A stretch of 64,000 nt of DNA, taken from assembly GCA_947497145.1 (NCBI GenBank), contig CANMFQ010000017.1, positions 34,375-98,374 on the forward strand. Direction: 5' to 3'. This document shows, one piece after another, positions 59,840 to 64,000 of this stretch (the first letter of the stretch is position 1; every line of letters begins with the position of its first letter). The translations under genes and the position numbers were made by a program. Source of the DNA: an uncultured Flavobacteriaceae bacterium. GTDB taxonomy: Bacteria > Bacteroidota > Bacteroidia > Flavobacteriales > Flavobacteriaceae. Below the pieces are notes generated by a model. That model had not been told where the DNA came from, did not search any database, and saw only the letters and a program-made list of their open reading frames with translations.

Positions 59840-60469
59840 TTATTCATCCATGTACTTTTGTAAAACTGCTCTGTTTTTTGAAATTACTTCTGCTAGTTTT
59901 TTAATATTTATTACCCCTTTATCATCTTTTATTTCTGGTTTTAGCCTATTAATTTCTTCATAGTTGGGGTCGTCTCTGTAATTGTAAAATTGAAATAGCA
60001 TGTTTACACTTGTTTTCAGTACAATTTGCTCTAGCAGTTTAATTTCTGTATTTGAAGTAGAGAGAAGAGTCCAGCTATCTCCCGTTTTAGCTGCTTTCAA
60101 TAATTTGTCTTTAGATTTTCTATTTTCTAATTGTGTTTTATATTTAATAAGACAAATTCGTTCCATATTAATATCTACTACCAATTTTGAATACAATATA
60201 ATTTCAAAAACTACGGAGTCTTTTTTATTATTAGAGAGTTCGGTACTATAATTATTAGTTAATAACCCTTCGGGTATTGTAGTGCTTAAAAAGCTAGTAA
60301 TTATAGAATCTTCTTTACTTGCATTTGTTTTGTAATCGTATAAATTGGCATAAGTATACTCTTTATTAAACGTTATTTTTCCTTGCTTTCCTTTAAACTT
60401 CTCATAATCGAGTTGAGAAAATAAAGAATATGATATAAATAATAAAGCTATTACTACTGTAGTTTTCAT
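59840..60469 (-). CDS. Secreted hypothetical protein, last gene of the unknown operon
   Basis: 209 aa from the ATG at 60469, which gives a clean signal peptide (KTTVVIALLFISYSLFSQ); the frame runs upstream to a GTG that would overlap the preceding gene. The mature protein is hydrophilic, Lys/Asn/Glu-rich and probably helical in its second half (LENRKSKDKLLKAAKTGDSW; INIKKLAEVISKNRAVLQKY). I do not recognise a family. It starts 20 bases after the stop of the 234-aa protein gene and is most likely co-transcribed with it. Confidence 0.7.
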   Translation of the reverse strand: MKTTVVIALLFISYSLFSQLDYEKFKGKQGKITFNKEYTYANLYDYKTNASKEDSIITSFLSTTIPEGLLTNNYSTELSNNKKDSVVFEIILYSKLVVDINMERICLIKYKTQLENRKSKDKLLKAAKTGDSWTLLSTSNTEIKLLEQIVLKTSVNMLFQFYNYRDDPNYEEINRLKPEIKDDKGVINIKKLAEVISKNRAVLQKYMDE

Positions 60470-60489
60470 ATTGTAATTTTTAATGCCTT

Positions 60490-61194
60490 TTACCACGTTT
60501 TAGGGTCTTTATATAATTCAATTTTAGCTTTATGTATTTCAGGAGAATACCAACTTTCAAATTCTTTTTCGAGTAGTGCTAAATTAAGCCCCAAATCATC
60601 TGTAACACGTTTTGTAATTGCCTGTACATTTGCATCATTTGAATTTTGAAGTACGATTCCTTCTAATACATTAGATTTCATTCGCATAACAATTATTGAC
60701 AATGTAGATAGCGACGGATGTGAAGTTTTTTGCCATCTGCCATCTACAAACTGCATAACCGTAGCGCCAGACAGGACTTCTGTATCCTCAAAATGAGTAA
60801 AAAACTTTATTATAGTTGTGGGTATACCACCTACGTTAAAGGTTAATTTATGAGCCAATTCGAAATAGTTTTTATTTCTGTTCATTGACTTAATTTTGTC
60901 AAAATGGCTTTGTTTTTTTTCTGATGCTTTTTCCGCACCACCTAAAGTATTATAGTTTACCCACTCTTGATTAATTGCCGAAATAATAGATTCTAATAAC
61001 TGCTCAGGATACTTATTGATTACATCTACTTGACTTTTATAAATAGCCTTTGCAAATGTTTCTTTAGGGTATTTAAAAAAAGAAATTTCAGATTCCTCTG
61101 GGTAACTGAGTATCAGGTTTGCATCTTGTTGTTGGGCTTGGCTTTCCAAGCATACAAGTAGAATAATATGGGCTAATAGTTTAAACTTTTTCAT
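60490..61194 (-). CDS. Secreted hypothetical protein of the unknown operon
   Basis: 234 aa with a signal peptide (about 1-20, KLLAHIILLVCLESQAQ). The mature part carries YPEESEISFFKYPKETFAKA, a helical LLESIISAINQEWVNYNTLGG segment and TTIIKFFTHFEDTEVLSGATVMQFVDGRW, which reads like a small alpha/beta domain. No family was recognised and no catalytic motif is apparent. Its start overlaps by 14 bases the end of the preceding 171-aa membrane-protein gene, indicating translational coupling. Confidence 0.75.
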   Translation of the reverse strand: MKKFKLLAHIILLVCLESQAQQQDANLILSYPEESEISFFKYPKETFAKAIYKSQVDVINKYPEQLLESIISAINQEWVNYNTLGGAEKASEKKQSHFDKIKSMNRNKNYFELAHKLTFNVGGIPTTIIKFFTHFEDTEVLSGATVMQFVDGRWQKTSHPSLSTLSIIVMRMKSNVLEGIVLQNSNDANVQAITKRVTDDLGLNLALLEKEFESWYSPEIHKAKIELYKDPKTW

Positions 61195-61693
61195 TTTTTC
61201 TATTTCTTATTTTTATTATCAACCATATTAATGAACTTATTGCTACAAGTAATGATAGTAGGTTTAATAATATTTGTGCTAAAAAACCTTTTGTGTTCAT
61301 CTCCCTTTCTTCTTTATATGCGATCTGCCCATTGATTTTAGGGTGATACCAAATAAGTAAAGAATCATTATGGTTTTCTAAATAATTTATAACATCCGTA
61401 ATTTTTCTTTTTTTCTTTTTTGAAGGGAATAATGATTTAGAATCATCCTGCATATTTATATATTTCCCTTTGTCATAGTAAAAGTAAAAGTTTAGAATAT
61501 CAGATTCAGCGGTCGTAGATTTTCTTCCTTCCATGCTTATTTTAACAGAATCAATCTTTGTTATAATTTTATTAAATTTAGACTTATTTTTCACCCAGTA
61601 CACTTTTTCCTTTATGTTTAAAATATAAAAAGGGCTCGCTAAGAAGTTTAACGTTAAGAAAATGAGTATTAAGAAAGAAATTATTTTTTTCAT
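61181..61693 (-). CDS. Two-helix membrane protein of the unknown operon
   Basis: 170 aa from the ATG at 61693, one base after the stop of the preceding fragment. One membrane helix near the N-terminus (about 4-25) and one near the C-terminus (about 140-160, LLNLLSLLVAISSLIWLIIK) flank a basic, probably extracytoplasmic loop (KSLFPSKKKKRKITDVINYL, DSLLIWYHPKINGQIAYKEE). The loop might be a small beta domain as in DUF3592-like proteins, which is only a guess. Overlaps the next gene by 14 bases. Confidence 0.7.
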   Translation of the reverse strand: MKKIISFLILIFLTLNFLASPFYILNIKEKVYWVKNKSKFNKIITKIDSVKISMEGRKSTTAESDILNFYFYYDKGKYINMQDDSKSLFPSKKKKRKITDVINYLENHNDSLLIWYHPKINGQIAYKEEREMNTKGFLAQILLNLLSLLVAISSLIWLIIKIRNRKNEKV

Positions 61694-61694
61694 T

Positions 61695-62169
61695 TTAAAA
61701 TTGATGTTCAATTTTACCCAATGGAATTTTATCTGTTATTGATATATCCATTTTCCAGTCTATTAATTCAAACTCAAGGATACCTTTACTTTTAATTTTA
61801 ATGTTTCCTGACATAACAATAGGAGGAATGTAAAATTCTCCCGCTAAGAGTTTAGTGGAAAAATTGTATTTGCCTGATCCAGAAATACAACCCTTACCTT
61901 TAAAGTCAACATTAAAATCTACCTGGTCTTGAGCAACTAATAGTTTAATGCCAACTCCAGCAGAGAGACAACCATATGCTGTTAAACTTAACTTTTTCTC
62001 ATCTTGGGTAAATGTATTTGATTCGACATATTTTTTTCGTTCGATACTACCAGCCACCGAAATTCCGAAACTTGCTTGTAAGTATGGCCCAACCTTAACA
62101 ATACCAATCCTATTGATTGAAGCGAGTGGGCCTAATGGAAGATGCTTTTTAGGAAAATTAACAGATATA
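61695..62169 (-). CDS. C-terminal part of the FN3 protein, out of frame
   Basis: An open frame of about 157 codons running from the G8 tract to TAA at 61695. Its first possible start (ATG) is at 62057, but the sequence upstream of it is equally protein-like (ISVNFPKKHLPLGPLASINR, VGPYLQASFGISVAGS), so it is best read as the continuation of the FN3-domain gene. The content is beta-rich with Gly-x-Gly turns (FNVDFKGKGCISGSGKYNFS) and ends KIPLGKIEHQF, like a beta-sheet repeat domain. Adding one G (or removing two) at 62170-62177 joins both frames without a stop. Whether it is made as an independent protein is unlikely. Confidence 0.7.
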
Positions 62170-64000
62170 CCCCCCCCTTCAAACTTTCTGATTGCTTTAA
62201 ATAAAATAGGCGTGAATTTATGTCTTCATAATTTCCTTGCTCCCCTTTTCTTACAAGTTTATCAACTTCTATTTTTGTTTTTTCGCCGGGTAAATATTTG
62301 TTTAAAACCGCTAGATTCTTTTCTATTTTTTCAAAAGTTCCTTTTAGTACATGATTTATTCCTGGAGGCATTATACTAAAAGAACCTATAGATGAGTTAA
62401 ACCAAACGACTTCGATACCTTTTTCTATGAGATTAGGGTTCCCAGCCTTAACATTAACAGAATATATGTCATCTTGCTCGGTTAGATTCAGATGTACGTC
62501 TTTTTCTCCATAATCCTTACCTAAATTAGATTGTGTATTTGGCGTATCATAATACCAAGTAATATGTTGTGAAGAAATATCACCTTTTGATAAATTAGGG
62601 CTTATGTGAACGCTAAAATCTACTTTTTTGTTAGTATTTACAAGAGGTGTGCTGGATTTTACTAGATATAATTTTTCACCACTTTTGGCAATTCTTTTAG
62701 GACTATCCTCTGGCCTAGCATAAATATTTACCAAATCAAAATCTGGCAGTATTCGTTTTAAAGTAACTTTAATTTTGGAGTTGTTGTAATTAGCAACAAT
62801 ATCTAGTATTGTTACTTTTTTCATATCTATCCCAAAACTGTCATGACTAGTTTCGTTTTGTGCATGCCTAGAAGTATTGTCTGTACCTCCATTTAATACT
62901 TGCCAATTAAATTTAGCATTCTCTGGGTAATCTTTTAATAAAAAGGCAAAATGCGATTTGTCTTTATCATAAGAAACTTCAATAATCGAGTTGTTTTGAT
63001 ATTTCTTGCCATTATATACAATTACTACTTTTTTAGTTTCAGTAGAGGTGTCAGCTGTTCCTTCAGTAGTGTTGTTTGTGCCATTATTAGCGCTTGTAGA
63101 ACTATTGTTATTGGTATTATTTGTTGTACTATTTTCTGTGGTTGTGTTTTCTGTAGTTGTTTCGCTAGTAGTAGTTTCGTTTTCTTGTGTATTTTCATTG
63201 TTCTCTGACTCGTTGATAGGTGCATTTTCTTCATTCCTGTCATCATCATTAAATACATCTTCAAAAAAGTCAACTGCACCTTCAAAAAGCTCTCCTACTC
63301 CATCTATTGCATCTTCAACAGTATCAATAGCATCATCAATATCTAAAATATTCTTTAAACTAGGGTCGTATACGGTAACTACCGAGCCTTCTATTAATTG
63401 CTTGTCGGTATTGATGAGTACGTTGGTAAATGCTACACTTACCCGTATGCTGCTTAAATAGGGAATGGTAACATAGCCCTTACCTGTAAAGCGGCCATTG
63501 CTACCGTTGGCCGTTATAATTTTTATTGGAAAATCACCTGCGGTAAATTCTTCATCGGGGTTTAAGTTTTGTAGCGGTTCAGTATTGGTGATGGTAAAAG
63601 TGGGGGTTATATTACAGTCGTAAACACTGTCTTCATCATCAGCAATAAAGGTTGTAAATGCTCTCGTAGTACTCCAATCGCTCTGGGTAACAGCACATTT
63701 TTTACGAAGTTGGTATTCATAAGTAGTGCCTGCTTGTAACTCCCATAGGGTGAGTGTGTTTCCGCTGGTTTTTTCGGTAAACCAAGCAGCATCGGTCACG
63801 TTTTTTTGTCTGTAGCGAACCGTATACTCAGGAATTTCGGTACTTAGGTCATCCCACAAAATATTGGCATTGGTACTGCCTTTTACCTCATGGTTAATGC
63901 CCGAGGGGAGGTCGCATGCACCCCCGTAGCTAAACGAAAATATCTCGCTATAGCCTTGGTTTTTAAAGAGGCCTATTTCTTCGGTACCTTGCTTGGCTTT
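62132..64000 (-). CDS. Large FN3-domain secreted protein, 5' end outside window, frameshifted at G8
   Basis: The frame is open from the window edge to a stop at 62132, just beyond the G tract. Visible parts in order: a start-less N-terminal stretch (GGACDLPSGINHEVKG), a fibronectin type III domain (EYTVRYRQKNVTDAAWFTEK, LWELQAGTTYEYQLRKKC), a beta-rich domain (FTITNTEPL, GRFTGKGYVTIPYLSS) and an acidic helical stretch (DAIDTVEDAIDGVGELFEGA). A 68-residue Thr/Asn/Ser/Glu-rich linker (63032-63235) and two or more beta domains (KVVIVYNGKKYQNNSIIEVS; FSVHISPNLSKGDISSQHIT) follow. The final about 15 residues after Lys-Gly-Gly are out of character, as expected past a frameshift. It is probably an exported surface protein; I do not recognise the family. 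Confidence 0.75.
   Translation of the reverse strand, partial: KAKQGTEEIGLFKNQGYSEIFSFSYGGACDLPSGINHEVKGSTNANILWDDLSTEIPEYTVRYRQKNVTDAAWFTEKTSGNTLTLWELQAGTTYEYQLRKKCAVTQSDWSTTRAFTTFIADDEDSVYDCNITPTFTITNTEPLQNLNPDEEFTAGDFPIKIITANGSNGRFTGKGYVTIPYLSSIRVSVAFTNVLINTDKQLIEGSVVTVYDPSLKNILDIDDAIDTVEDAIDGVGELFEGAVDFFEDVFNDDDRNEENAPINESENNENTQENETTTSETTTENTTTENSTTNNTNNNSSTSANNGTNNTTEGTADTSTETKKVVIVYNGKKYQNNSIIEVSYDKDKSHFAFLLKDYPENAKFNWQVLNGGTDNTSRHAQNETSHDSFGIDMKKVTILDIVANYNNSKIKVTLKRILPDFDLVNIYARPEDSPKRIAKSGEKLYLVKSSTPLVNTNKKVDFSVHISPNLSKGDISSQHITWYYDTPNTQSNLGKDYGEKDVHLNLTEQDDIYSVNVKAGNPNLIEKGIEVVWFNSSIGSFSIMPPGINHVLKGTFEKIEKNLAVLNKYLPGEKTKIEVDKLVRKGEQGNYEDINSRLFYLKQSESLKGGVYLLIFLKSIFH
62170..62177 (-). 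repeat. Homopolymer tract G8 (minus strand) splitting the FN3 gene
   Basis: Eight C on the plus strand, read as GGGGGGGG in the gene. With eight G the frame stops about 15 codons later; with nine (or six) it continues for about 157 codons through 61695. This is a candidate slipped-strand phase-variation switch or a sequencing error. Confidence 0.75.
63032..63235 (-). repeat. Thr/Asn/Ser/Glu low-complexity linker
   Basis: Codons for mostly Thr, Asn, Ser and Glu in imperfect triplet-like repeats (TTTENTTTENSTTNNTNNN). It probably forms an extended surface spacer and would expand or contract easily. Confidence 0.7.

Noticed and set aside
63006..63461. Long Val/Ser-rich plus-strand frame
   Set aside because: It is the antisense of the Thr/Asn linker of the FN3 gene; hydrophobicity comes from complementing ACT/AAC codons.

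Overview
This window is low-GC chromosomal DNA from a member of the Bacteroidota, most likely a marine Flavobacteriaceae. The evidence is the gene content: several TonB-dependent receptors with N-terminal carboxypeptidase-like domains, DUF4270, DUF5689 and DUF3108 proteins, lipoproteins with short lipoboxes, and atpDC standing apart from other ATP synthase genes. Several genes are preceded by boxes of the Bacteroidota promoter type (TTG, then TAnnTTTG), and Shine-Dalgarno sequences are largely absent. No rRNA or tRNA gene, insertion sequence, prophage or CRISPR array was seen.

Layout. 1-3074: the 3' end of uvrC directly abutting a patatin/POTRA/barrel outer-membrane phospholipase. 3351-8343: 4-hydroxyphenylpyruvate dioxygenase, a candidate small RNA with its own terminator, a DUF3108 protein, tryptophan 2,3-dioxygenase and an M23 lipoprotein. 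8553-15733: a plug-only TonB-receptor-like protein, pgi, a large TonB receptor, a four-helix membrane protein and a DUF1080 lipoprotein. 15933-21173: a secreted endonuclease/phosphatase-fold protein divergent from a TonB receptor plus a DUF5689/lamin-tail lipoprotein. 21360-28211: a PAS histidine kinase with a stand-alone receiver, katG, an ankyrin protein and a SemiSWEET transporter. 28527-34329: an omega-amidase-like nitrilase, an Ig-like lipoprotein, a ComF protein, a coiled-coil membrane protein and glycyl-tRNA synthetase. 34499-40430: a siderophore-type TonB receptor, exonuclease III, an aldo/keto reductase, a 32-residue membrane peptide and radA. 40545-46659: the panC-panD operon with a flippase-like membrane protein and a degenerate esterase, divergent from a starch-synthase-like half protein and a DUF4270 lipoprotein. 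46983-55473: glmS, a TonB receptor paired with an SGNH-hydrolase lipoprotein, and atpD-atpC. 55648-59132: an XRE/DUF2975 pair, a GNAT acetyltransferase and an M61 peptidase.

The right end (59133-64000) looks different. A GC-rich repeat cluster of about 500 bases is followed by a tightly packed minus-strand operon of secreted or membrane proteins that I do not recognise. It is led by a large fibronectin-III protein that runs off the window. That gene is broken at a run of eight G, and one extra G would restore a continuous reading frame. This is either a phase-variable surface protein or a homopolymer error, and it is the observation most worth following up.

How the genes work together: most of the window serves housekeeping (DNA repair, pantothenate, hexosamine, glycolysis, translation, ATP synthesis), aromatic amino acid breakdown, and envelope nutrient capture by receptor-lipoprotein pairs. 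Many starts were moved inward to an ATG that gives a clean signal peptide. Four genes appear to have no ATG at all and to use TTG or GTG.
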